Below are positions 1 through 5,306 of a stretch of DNA of 7,276 nt, piece by piece. The notes below the pieces were generated by a model. It was not told the origin of the DNA, made no database searches, and saw only the letters and a program-made list of their open reading frames with translations. Position 1 is the first letter of the stretch. The number at the start of each line of letters is the position of its first letter. The stretch lies in contig JANQKO010000569.1 of assembly GCA_028281075.1 (NCBI GenBank), positions 1-7,276 of the forward strand, written 5' to 3'. The stretch is from Alphaproteobacteria bacterium (lineage in GTDB: Bacteria > Pseudomonadota > Alphaproteobacteria > GCA-2731375). The translations under genes and the position numbers were made by a program.

Positions 1-8
1 GCCTGTCC

Positions 9-32
9 CTTGGTGTCTTGGCGCCTTGGCGG
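9..32. repeat. Short period-8 CTTGG repeat in intergenic DNA
   Basis: Three consecutive 8-bp units, CTTGGTGT (9-16), CTTGGCGC (17-24) and CTTGGCGG (25-32), are followed by TAAACC. The units share CTTGG and drift at the last three bases. It lies in non-coding DNA beyond the 3' end of the SseB gene. Short CTTNG-type heptad/octad runs are common in intergenic DNA of many bacteria, so a dispersed genomic repeat is likely, but copy number cannot be judged from this window. The rest of 1-104 shows no convincing gene. Confidence 0.45.
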
Positions 33-104
33 TAAACCTTGTCCGGGCTCCCGATCCGGCAAGGCCGTTCCGGAACGGACGCCGAGCGCGACGCGGACCG
101 CCGG

Positions 105-944
105 TCAGGCGTCGGCGGCGCGACGGTTCCGCTTGCCGAAGACCCGCCGGCCGCCGGGCGGCGCGGGTGTCCGCGGTGTCCTTGGGGCGCGATAGAACGG
201 CTCTGTCTCCTCCAGCATGTAGTCGCCGGGCGTGCCGGGCGTTTTCGGATCGACCAGGCAGACGCTCAACGGTCGCTCGTCGCTGGTCAGATGCGCGGCG
301 GCGAGGCCGACGGCCGGACTGATCGCGTCGAATTGCGCCGGATCGCAGACGATGCCGACGCACAGGCCGGGTGCCCGGTCCCGGTCCGGAATCTGCATCA
401 GGGCGAGATAGGCCGCGGTCACCCGCGGCTCGGTTTCGAAATAGCGCGACAGCGTCTCGGTGATGTCATGGGGATACTCGGCCGGCTGGCCCAGCAGCAC
501 CGAGGTCTCCTTCTCGATCACCTCCTGGTCACCGCTGCGCGGCAGGCCGTGGCGCAGCAGGTCGTCGATCTCGAAGGCGGTGAATGCCTTCTGATGGTCG
601 GATGCCGGGTTCAGCAGCAGGTCCTGGCCCAGGGTCATCTCGAACAGGTCGCGGGCGGCCAGGCGCAGATAGGTCGTCTCTTCGGCGATATGGCGCCGCA
701 GTGCCGGCAGCGAGCTGAAGAAGGGAATGACCTCGGCGCCGTCGGGATGCCGCGCCGTCTGGATATGCAGGTGCGAGCCGGGCTTGGCGACGACGTCGAC
801 GGTGTGCCCATCGGCGTCGAGCTGGGTGCGGCCGACGACGAACACGTCGGCATCCAGCAGGGTGCCGTAGAATTCCGGAATGAACGCGGCTTCGCTCGCC
901 GCGAGCCGCAGGGCCCGTTCGAGCAGGTTTTCCTGATCCGGCAT
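105..944 (-). CDS. sseB: SseB-family protein (enhanced serine sensitivity protein SseB)
   Basis: This 279-residue protein carries an SseB N-terminal domain at about residues 5-132 and a second, SseB C-terminal-like domain at about 145-255. The pattern ENLLERAL (5-12), then F21-x4-F..LLDADVFV, IPFFSS (73-78), YLRL..RDLFE (92-102) and LNPASDHQKAF (111-121) is typical of the family. SseB was named for serine sensitivity in E. coli; its molecular function is poorly known, and no catalytic residues are evident. It is predicted cytosolic, with no signal peptide or membrane segment. The C-terminal ~25 residues are Arg/Pro-rich and probably disordered. The frame is open 17 codons further upstream, but the start at 944 is preferred because AGGAG lies 8 nt before its ATG and the extension would translate a promoter-like region. 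A 44-residue ORF lies 93 nt upstream on the same strand. Family assignment is good; the physiological role is not predictable. Confidence 0.88.
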   Translation of the reverse strand: MPDQENLLERALRLAASEAAFIPEFYGTLLDADVFVVGRTQLDADGHTVDVVAKPGSHLHIQTARHPDGAEVIPFFSSLPALRRHIAEETTYLRLAARDLFEMTLGQDLLLNPASDHQKAFTAFEIDDLLRHGLPRSGDQEVIEKETSVLLGQPAEYPHDITETLSRYFETEPRVTAAYLALMQIPDRDRAPGLCVGIVCDPAQFDAISPAVGLAAAHLTSDERPLSVCLVDPKTPGTPGDYMLEETEPFYRAPRTPRTPAPPGGRRVFGKRNRRAADA

Positions 945-976
945 CGGCGCGGCTCCTGGCGTGCTGGTCCGGGCCC

Positions 977-982
977 AGCTTA
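977..982 (-). promoter_or_regulatory. Possible -10 box for the SseB gene
   Basis: The minus strand reads CGGCTAAGCTGGGCC, with TAAGCT at 977-982 as a -10-like hexamer. The implied leader is about 25-30 nt. The same GGCTAAGCTG string precedes the MDR oxidoreductase gene. No good -35 at 16-18 bp is visible; CCTTGG lies nearby. This is inference from motif position only. Confidence 0.3.
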
Positions 983-1008
983 GCCGCGACACCATAAGCC
1001 AAGGTTAA

Positions 1009-1026
1009 CCGGCCCTTCCGGGCCGG
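1009..1026 (-). terminator. GC-rich stem-loop between the small ORF and the SseB gene
   Basis: CCGGCCC (1009-1015) and GGGCCGG (1020-1026) form a perfect 7-bp stem around a 4-nt loop. In the minus-strand transcript it follows the small ORF and precedes the SseB promoter region. No real U-tract follows (GTTAACCTTGG), so intrinsic termination would be weak. Confidence 0.35.
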
Positions 1027-1030
1027 GCGC

Positions 1031-1049
1031 GGGTCGTTCAGGACGACCC
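1031..1049 (-). terminator. Stem-loop overlapping the stop codon of the 44-residue ORF
   Basis: GGGTCGT (1031-1037) pairs perfectly with ACGACCC (1043-1049) around a 5-nt loop. The stop codon of the small ORF (1038-1040) sits in the loop. Together with the 1009-1026 hairpin it gives a tandem pair of stable stems, which could terminate or stabilise a short mRNA. There is no U-tract, so the function is inference. Confidence 0.4.
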
Positions 1050-1172
1050 GATGCCGCCCGAGGGCGGCGGCAGGTTGCCCCGGCGTCCCCTGCGCAGGGA
1101 CTCGGGCGAGACGCCGAAGACCCGGCAGAGCCGGGCGACGAAACCGGACCACCATTGCAAGACGGCACGCAT
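1038..1172 (-). CDS. Small uncharacterised protein, 44 residues
   Basis: I do not recognise this protein. The reading frame starts at 1172 with an ATG preceded by GAGGAGGT, so that AGGAGG lies 7 nt from the start, one of the best ribosome binding sites in the window. Third codon positions are about 90% G/C (39 of 43 sense codons after the start), as in neighbouring genes, which supports real coding. The N-terminal half (MRAVLQWWSGFVARLCRVFGV) is hydrophobic and basic, with W7, W8, F11, F19 and one cysteine (C16); it could form an amphipathic, membrane-associating helix. The C-terminal half is basic (LRRGRRG at 26-32), then a Pro/Gly/Ser tail. It is divergent from the MDR oxidoreductase gene, and stem-loops follow it. 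It could be a small membrane-binding peptide or a regulatory leader ORF. Existence is moderately likely; function unknown. Confidence 0.55.
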   Translation of the reverse strand: MRAVLQWWSGFVARLCRVFGVSPESLRRGRRGNLPPPSGGIGSS

Positions 1173-1251
1173 CGTTCGACCTCCTCAAGCTGTTCCGCCG
1201 GCGCTGTCATGGCGCCGGCCTTCGATCGAGGTGTTACGCACGCACGCGGCA

Positions 1252-1309
1252 AGTTTAGCCCGCATTTCTCGTCCCCACCATGGTGGCGGGCAGAAAGGCG
1301 GGCTAAGCT
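1252..1309. repeat. 58-bp imperfect inverted repeat in a divergent intergenic region
   Basis: The dyad is centred at 1280.5. The outer arms TTAGCCCGC (1255-1263) and GCGGGCTAA (1298-1306) are perfect complements, TTTCT (1265-1269) pairs with AGAAA (1292-1296), and the core CCACCATGGTGG (1275-1286) is a 12-bp palindrome. About 20 of 25 arm positions pair on each side. It lies between the divergent 44-residue ORF and the MDR oxidoreductase. The outer ends carry -10-like hexamers pointing outward. It may be a symmetric divergent promoter/operator or a small palindromic mobile repeat. Confidence 0.6.
1281..1309 (+). promoter_or_regulatory. Possible promoter of the MDR oxidoreductase gene
   Basis: TAAGCT at 1304-1309 is a -10-like hexamer inside GGGCTAAGCTGCGCC, about 45 nt before the start codon. 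A poor -35 candidate, TGGTGG (1281-1286), lies 17 bp upstream, within the core of the dyad. The mirror-image promoter on the minus strand (TAAACT, 1252-1257, with TGGTGG at 1275-1280) would serve the small ORF. Low confidence because the -35 match is weak. Confidence 0.3.
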
Positions 1310-1353
1310 GCGCCGGCCGGCCCGGTTCGTCGCCGGCGGGTCGAGAGGGAAAC

Positions 1354-2361
1354 ATGTCTCGGAACCGACAGGTCATCGTCCGCGAGCTGCCGAAGGGCGC
1401 GCTGACGCGGGATCACTTCGAGCTGCGCGCGGCCGACATGCCGACGGTCGGCGCGGGCGAGGCGCTGGTCCGCACCATTCTCATGTCGATCGATGCCGCC
1501 AACCGGGCCTGGATGCAGGGCGCCACCTACCGCGAGGCGGTGCAGGCCGGCGACGTCATGCACACCTATGCCATTGGCGAGGTCGTGGAAGCGAACGACG
1601 ACGGCCTGAAACCGGGCGACCTGGTCGCCGTCGAGTCACGCTGGGCCGACTATGTCGCCGTCAATGCCCGCCGCGCGCAAAAACTGCCGGATATCCGGCC
1701 GCTGTCGCACCTGCTGTCGGTCTACGGCATCGCCGGCAAGACCGCCTATCACGGCCTCGTCGGGGTCGGCCGGCCGAGCGCCGGCGAGACCGTCGTGGTC
1801 TCGGCCGCGGCCGGCTCGGTCGGCATGTATGTCGGCCAGATCGCCAAGGCGCTGGGCTGCCGCGCCGTCGGCATCGCCGGGGGCCCCGAGAAATGCGCCT
1901 GGGTCACCGACGCGCTCGGCTTCGATGCCTGCGTCGACTACCGCGCCGGCAACCTGTTCAAGGACCTGAAATCCGCCTGCCCGGACGGCGTCGACATCTA
2001 TTTCGACAATGTCGGCGGCCCGGTGCTGGAAACCGTGCTGTTCCAGATGAACGAGAAGGGCCGCGTCGTCTGCTGTGGCGCCGTCAGCCAGTATGACGCC
2101 GACGCGCCCACCGGTCCGCGCAACCTGCCCGGCCTGGTCGTGGTCAAGCGCCTGCGCATGGAGGGCTTCATCGTCATGGACTTCGCCGACCAGGACGAGA
2201 AGGCGCAGGCCGACCTCGCGGCCTGGGTCCGCGACGGCAGGCTGACGGTGGTCGACGACATCGTCGACGGCCTGGAGCATGCGCCCGGCGCCCTCATCGG
2301 CCTGCTGGCCGGTGACAACCGCGGCAAGCGCATGGTCCGCGTCGCCCCCGATCCGGCCTGA
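1354..2361 (+). CDS. Zinc-independent MDR-family NADP-dependent oxidoreductase (CurA / leukotriene B4 dehydrogenase type)
   Basis: This 335-residue protein matches the length and layout of the CurA/YncB/LTB4-dehydrogenase branch of medium-chain reductases, which reduce the C=C bond of alpha,beta-unsaturated carbonyls with NADPH. An N-terminal substrate-binding region (about 1-115) includes MSIDAANRAWM (44-54) and a GDLVAVESRWADYV stretch (88-101). The Rossmann part has AAAGSVG (151-157), the basic GGPEKC segment (176-181) expected near the NADPH 2'-phosphate, DIYFDNVGG (214-222) and GRVVCCGAVSQY (236-247). The zinc ligands of alcohol dehydrogenases are absent. The frame is open some 300 nt upstream, but ATG at 1354 is chosen because GAGAGGGA lies just before it and homologues start about here. 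It is cytosolic and apparently monocistronic, divergent from the small ORF and convergent with the amidohydrolase. Natural substrate cannot be told; reactive aldehyde or enone detoxification is plausible. Confidence 0.92.
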   Translation: MSRNRQVIVRELPKGALTRDHFELRAADMPTVGAGEALVRTILMSIDAANRAWMQGATYREAVQAGDVMHTYAIGEVVEANDDGLKPGDLVAVESRWADYVAVNARRAQKLPDIRPLSHLLSVYGIAGKTAYHGLVGVGRPSAGETVVVSAAAGSVGMYVGQIAKALGCRAVGIAGGPEKCAWVTDALGFDACVDYRAGNLFKDLKSACPDGVDIYFDNVGGPVLETVLFQMNEKGRVVCCGAVSQYDADAPTGPRNLPGLVVVKRLRMEGFIVMDFADQDEKAQADLAAWVRDGRLTVVDDIVDGLEHAPGALIGLLAGDNRGKRMVRVAPDPA

Positions 2362-2374
2362 TCGTCCGTCCGAA

Positions 2375-2477
2375 CATCGGCATGGACCATCCACCTGTGT
2401 CGGTATGACGAAGATGGGTAGGCTTCCGCCGATTTCTTCGCGGCCGCGTGCGCCGGAATGACCGGGATCGGGAGGCT
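2375..2477. repeat. REP-like repeated motifs in a convergent gap
   Basis: Two related 24-bp segments, starting CGGTATGAC (2401-2424) and CGGAATGAC (2454-2477) and both ending AGGCT, agree at 18 of 24 positions and are 53 bp apart. ATCGGC (2375-2380) and GCCGAT (2428-2433) form the outer arms of an imperfect hairpin, with CCATCCACCT roughly opposing AGATGGGTAGG inside. The region sits between the 3' ends of two convergent genes, where REP/BIME-type repeats and terminators usually occur. No gene is seen in 2362-2503. Confidence 0.4.
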
Positions 2478-2503
2478 GTCGTTGGGGCGCGGCGCCAGGC
2501 GGA

Positions 2504-3727
2504 TCAGAGCGCGCGCTTGACGACCGTCCCGCCCTGGAGGATCAGCTTCAGGTGCGTTTCCGGCGCCTGCAGGACGCCGAGATCGTCGAGCGGGTTGCCG
2601 TCGACGGCCAGCAGGTCGGCCCGCGCGCCCGCCCGCACGACGCCGAACTCGCTGGCCCGGCCGAAGGCTTCCGCCGCCGTGCAGGTGGCGCTGCGCAGGA
2701 GGTCGGCATTGCCGACGATGCCCGCCCGCAGCGCGAACTCGTTCAACTGATGGACATGCATGTCGCCCAGCAGGTCGGTGCCGTAGACCATCGGCACGCC
2801 GGCGGCATGGGCCATATCGAGGGCGCGTGTGCCGGCGTCCAGCACCTCGTAGACGGTGTCGACCATCGCTTTCGGCATGCCGGCGGCGACGCCCTCGCGG
2901 GCGATCGCGTGGTAGGTCGACAGCGTCGGCACCAGGTAGCCGCCATGCGTCAGGAACGCCTGGCAGGTCGATGCTTCCAGCAGGTTGCCGTGCTCGATCG
3001 TGCGCACGCCGCATGCGAGAAGCCGTTCGATCGCCCGCGCGGTATAGGCATGCGCCATGACGTAGATGTTGGCGGCGTCCGCTTCCTCGACGACGGCACG
3101 GATCTCCTCCAGCGAGAACTGCGTGCTGTCGATGCGGTCGGTCGGCGAGGAGACGCCGCCCGAGGCCATGATCTTGATCTGCGTCGCGCCTTTTCGGATT
3201 TCGTCGCGCGCCGCGCGGCGCACCTCGCTCACGCCGTCGCAGATCCGCCCCAGCCCGGCGCAGCAGAAGCAGCCCTCGAAACTGTCCTGGCCGGGGCCGC
3301 GCATGTCGCCGTGGCCGCCGGTCTGGGACAGCGCCTTGCCGGCGAACAGGATCCGCGGCCCGCGCAGCCAGCCTTCCTCGACGGCCCGCGCGAGGCCATG
3401 GTCGGCGCCGCCGGCATCGCGCACGGTAGTGAAGCCGCGCATCAGCATGTCGTCCAGGATCTGGCCCGCCCGCGCCGTCACGTAGGTCGGCGACCAGGTG
3501 TTCAGCAGCGGAAAGTTCGGGGTCGCGGCGGTGACATGGACATGCCCGTCGACCAGCCCCGGCATCAGCGTCAGGCCCTTGAGGTCGATGGTCTCGGCGT
3601 CGGCCGGCGCCGGACCGGAACCGATCTCGGCGATGTGTCCGCCGTCGATGCGAACGGTGCGCTCGCCGATCAGTTCGCCGGCCTCGACGTCGAGCACGTT
3701 CGCGTTCAACAGCGCCAGTTGGCCCAT
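2504..3727 (-). CDS. Metal-dependent amidohydrolase (prolidase/imidazolonepropionase-like)
   Basis: This 407-residue protein belongs to the amidohydrolase superfamily with a TIM-barrel hydrolase domain inside an N/C-terminal beta-sandwich. Visible metal-site residues are HVH (H62, H64) in MPGLVDGHVHV, a candidate bridging lysine K185 in IKIMASGG, H226 in MAHAYTA, H246 in IEHGNLL and D318 in YGTDLLGD. This set fits the binuclear group whose characterised members cleave Xaa-Pro/Xaa-Arg dipeptides or N-acyl amino acids. TVRDAGG (101-107) and TGGHGD (136-141) are typical of the subgroup, and DLLAVDGNPLDDL (371-383) is the usual C-terminal signature. There is no signal peptide, so it is probably cytosolic. 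The start at 3727 has a moderate purine-rich upstream site (GGGAAAGG) and places the conserved N terminus normally. It lies 107 bp downstream of the MarR gene on the same strand; co-transcription is possible but unproven. The substrate is unknown. Confidence 0.9.
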   Translation of the reverse strand: MGQLALLNANVLDVEAGELIGERTVRIDGGHIAEIGSGPAPADAETIDLKGLTLMPGLVDGHVHVTAATPNFPLLNTWSPTYVTARAGQILDDMLMRGFTTVRDAGGADHGLARAVEEGWLRGPRILFAGKALSQTGGHGDMRGPGQDSFEGCFCCAGLGRICDGVSEVRRAARDEIRKGATQIKIMASGGVSSPTDRIDSTQFSLEEIRAVVEEADAANIYVMAHAYTARAIERLLACGVRTIEHGNLLEASTCQAFLTHGGYLVPTLSTYHAIAREGVAAGMPKAMVDTVYEVLDAGTRALDMAHAAGVPMVYGTDLLGDMHVHQLNEFALRAGIVGNADLLRSATCTAAEAFGRASEFGVVRAGARADLLAVDGNPLDDLGVLQAPETHLKLILQGGTVVKRAL

Positions 3728-3764
3728 GGCCTTTCCCGTCCCGGTGATTTCGTGATCGCCCGAG

Positions 3765-3770
3765 AGGTTA
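3765..3770 (-). promoter_or_regulatory. Possible -10 box for the amidohydrolase gene
   Basis: The minus strand reads TTGCTAACCTCTCGG, with TAACCT at 3765-3770, about 37 nt before the start codon. It resembles the TAAGCT and TAGACT boxes before other genes here. No convincing -35 is seen at normal spacing, so read-through from the MarR gene remains possible. Confidence 0.25.
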
Positions 3771-3809
3771 GCAAGGCCGGTTCCGCCGCGTCCAGCAACG
3801 CCGCGCGGT

Positions 3810-3838
3810 CTGACTTACCGTCCCTTGCGGTCGGTCAG
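3810..3838 (-). terminator. Imperfect hairpin at the end of the MarR gene
   Basis: CTGAC-TT-ACCG (3810-3820) opposes CGGT-CG-GTCAG (3828-3838): a 5-bp and a 4-bp stem separated by a 2x2 internal loop, with a 7-nt loop. It overlaps the stop codon of the MarR gene. There is no U-tract, so this is a weak terminator candidate. Confidence 0.25.
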
Positions 3839-4323
3839 TCCGCCTCGACGTTCGTCAGAAATGTTTTCAGCAGCGCATCGAGTTGCCGGCGTTCCTGCTT
3901 GGACAGCCCCGACACCAGGCGGCACTGCGTCGCCACGTGATCGGCCACCGCCGCGTCGATGACGTGGAAGCCCTTGTCCGTCAACGAGATCAGAAAGCTG
4001 CGGCGGTCGTCAGGGCTTTGGCTTCGGTCGACGAGCCCCGCCTTCTCGAGCTGATCGATCCGGTTCGTCATGGTGCCCGACGTCACCATCGTCGTCGCCA
4101 TCAGGTCGCCCGGCGACAGGGCGAACGGCGGTCCGGACCGGCGCAGCGTCGCCAGAACATCGAAGCTGGCGGCGTTGAGGCCGTGTGTCGCCCAGGTCTT
4201 CTCCATCTCCTGGCCGAGACGGAGCGTCAACCGCTTGAGGCGCCCGAGCAGCCCCATGGGCGCGACCTCCAGGTCGGGCCGTTCCCGCCGCCACTGCGCC
4301 AGAATCCTGTCGACGTGATCCAT
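3835..4323 (-). CDS. MarR-family transcriptional regulator
   Basis: This 162-residue protein has MarR-family architecture: dimerisation helices at both ends flanking a winged helix-turn-helix. The HTH covers about 69-96 (LSPGDLMATTMVTSGTMTNR, then IDQLEKAGLV), and the wing contains DDRR (105-108) followed by the usual LTDKG (114-118). The start at 4323 is kept although its ribosome binding site is weak and M23 has a better one (GGAGG 8 nt upstream), because the N-terminal VDRILAQWRRERPDL segment is a recurrent feature of this subfamily. It diverges from the EamA/reductase pair, with two palindromic operators between them, so autorepression and repression of that pair are likely. Only one cysteine (C134) is present, outside the position used by N-terminal redox-sensing OhrR proteins, so sensing of a small-molecule ligand is more plausible than thiol oxidation. 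The ligand is unknown. Confidence 0.92.
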   Translation of the reverse strand: MDHVDRILAQWRRERPDLEVAPMGLLGRLKRLTLRLGQEMEKTWATHGLNAASFDVLATLRRSGPPFALSPGDLMATTMVTSGTMTNRIDQLEKAGLVDRSQSPDDRRSFLISLTDKGFHVIDAAVADHVATQCRLVSGLSKQERRQLDALLKTFLTNVEAD

Positions 4324-4343
4324 GGTCGGATTCTTCAGGTGAG

Positions 4344-4363
4344 TTATCTTGACGTCAAGATAA
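4344..4363. promoter_or_regulatory. Operator 1: 20-bp perfect palindrome (MarR-type)
   Basis: TTATCTTGACGTCAAGATAA is a perfect palindrome centred at 4353.5. It contains the -35 (4349-4354) of the plus-strand promoter and the -10 (4357-4362) of the marR promoter. MarR dimers typically bind 16-20-bp palindromes in such divergent regions, so binding by the adjacent MarR is a strong inference. Confidence 0.82.
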
Positions 4364-4376
4364 AAACAACTATCTT
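4349..4376 (+). promoter_or_regulatory. Promoter of the EamA-reductase operon
   Basis: TTGACG (4349-4354) and TATCTT (4371-4376) are separated by 16 bp. The expected transcription start near 4383 gives a leader of about 24 nt carrying the GAGGAGGG ribosome binding site. Both boxes lie inside the operators, so a bound repressor would exclude RNA polymerase. Confidence 0.6.
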
Positions 4377-4384
4377 GATATCAA
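4357..4384 (-). promoter_or_regulatory. Promoter of the MarR gene
   Basis: On the minus strand TTGATA (4379-4384) and TATCTT (4357-4362) are separated by 16 bp, mirroring the plus-strand promoter. The expected start near 4350 gives a leader of about 27 nt. Overlap with both operators predicts negative autoregulation. Confidence 0.58.
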
Positions 4385-4388
4385 GATA
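4371..4388. promoter_or_regulatory. Operator 2: 18-bp perfect palindrome (MarR-type)
   Basis: TATCTTGATATCAAGATA has the same 8-bp arms (TATCTTGA) as operator 1 and differs only in the two central bases (TA instead of CG). Centre-to-centre distance is 26 bp, about 2.5 helical turns, placing two dimers on roughly opposite faces. It covers the -10 of the plus-strand promoter and the -35 of the marR promoter. Confidence 0.82.
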
Positions 4389-4406
4389 AAAGCCGAGGAG
4401 GGCATG

Positions 4407-5279
4407 ATGGCCCGCAACAGTGATGTATTTCTGACGGCGCTCGCGCCGGCGATCTGGGGCAGCACCTACATCGTCACCACCGAGTTCCTGCCCCACGGCT
4501 ATCCGCTGACGGTGGCGATGCTGCGGGCCCTGCCGGCGGGATTGCTGCTGTTGCTGATCGTCCGGCGCCTGCCGGCGCGCGCATGGTGGGGGCGGGTGTT
4601 CCTGCTCGGCGCGCTGAACTTCTCGATCTTCTGGGCGCTGCTGTTCGTCGCCGCCTACCGCCTGCCGGGCGGCGTCGCCGCGACCGTCGGCGCGGTCCAG
4701 CCGTTGATCGTTGTCTTCCTTGCATCGGCCATGCTGCGAACACCCGTCCTGGCGCTGTCCGTTCTGGCCGCTGTCGTCGGCATGGCCGGTGTCGCGCTGA
4801 TGGTCCTGACGCCCGCGGCCTCGCTCGATCCGGTCGGCGTGGCCGCCGGGCTCGGCGGCGCGCTCTCGATGGCGGCCGGCACGGTGCTGAGCCGGAAGTG
4901 GCGGCCACCGGTGTCCCTGTTGACATTCACCGCCTGGCAGCTCACGGCGGGCGGACTGCTGCTGCTGCCGCCGGCGCTCTGGATCGAGCCGCCGCTGCCG
5001 GCGTTGACGTCGGATAACGTTCTCGGCCTCGCCTATCTCGGCCTGATCGGCGCCGCCGTCACCTATGTCCTCTGGTTCCGGGGCGTCGGCCGCATCGAGC
5101 CGTCGGCCGTTTCCGCCCTGGGCTTTCTCAGCCCGGCGACCGCCGTCGTGCTCGGCTGGTGGCTGCTCGGCCAGCAGCTCGGTCCGTTGCAGATCGCCGG
5201 CTTCGTCGCCGTTCTGGCCGGCGTCTGGCTCGGCCAGATGGCCGGCCGCCGGCCGCGCCTCGCCGCCGCGACGGCCTGA
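4407..5279 (+). CDS. EamA/DMT-family transporter (probable exporter)
   Basis: This 290-residue inner-membrane protein has about ten hydrophobic segments arranged as two EamA repeats (about 8-133 and 144-277), the standard layout and length of drug/metabolite transporters such as YdcZ/RhaT-like EamA exporters. Typical features are APAIWGSTYIV (13-23) in the first segment, AAYRLPGGVAATVGAVQPL (82-100) before the central helices, and LGLIGAAVTYVLWFRGV (211-227) with LSPATAVVLGWWLLGQ (241-256) in the second repeat. Two adjacent ATG codons occur at 4404 and 4407; the second is preferred because AGGAGG lies 5 nt before it but only 2 nt before the first. It is the first gene of a MarR-controlled operon and is followed after 27 nt by a reductase gene. 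Export of the MarR ligand or a product of the reductase is plausible, but DMT sequences do not reveal substrates. Confidence 0.92.
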   Translation: MARNSDVFLTALAPAIWGSTYIVTTEFLPHGYPLTVAMLRALPAGLLLLLIVRRLPARAWWGRVFLLGALNFSIFWALLFVAAYRLPGGVAATVGAVQPLIVVFLASAMLRTPVLALSVLAAVVGMAGVALMVLTPAASLDPVGVAAGLGGALSMAAGTVLSRKWRPPVSLLTFTAWQLTAGGLLLLPPALWIEPPLPALTSDNVLGLAYLGLIGAAVTYVLWFRGVGRIEPSAVSALGFLSPATAVVLGWWLLGQQLGPLQIAGFVAVLAGVWLGQMAGRRPRLAAATA

Positions 5280-5306
5280 TAATCACATCACCAAGGGAGA
5301 GCGAAC

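Noticed and set aside
3..35. Possible tail of an upstream plus-strand gene ending in TAA at 33-35
   Set aside because: Only ten codons are visible and they coincide with the period-8 repeat, so there is no independent support.
65..78. CCGTTCCGGAACGG palindrome downstream of the SseB gene
   Set aside because: Only a 5-bp stem with a 4-nt loop and no U-tract; 14-bp palindromes of this kind are not rare in GC-rich DNA.
39..983. Long open frame on the plus strand opposite the SseB gene
   Set aside because: It has no recognisable domain and lies entirely against a well-supported SseB gene; it is a GC-driven shadow.
1051..1353. N-terminal extension of the MDR oxidoreductase
   Set aside because: The frame is merely stop-free; it would run over the small ORF, the dyad and the promoter, and the ATG at 1354 has a ribosome binding site at the place where homologues begin.
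1636..2394. Open frame on the minus strand opposite the MDR oxidoreductase
   Set aside because: The product lacks any family motif, whereas the plus-strand frame has full MDR signatures.
2552..3940. Long open frame on the plus strand opposite the amidohydrolase
   Set aside because: It is antisense to a gene with complete family motifs, gives a compositionally odd His/Arg/Ala-rich product, and crosses into the MarR gene. High GC makes stop-free antisense frames common.
4257..4257. Alternative MarR start at the internal ATG (M23)
   Set aside because: It has a better Shine-Dalgarno, but the preceding VDRILAQWRRERPDL segment is a recurring N-terminal feature of this MarR subgroup.
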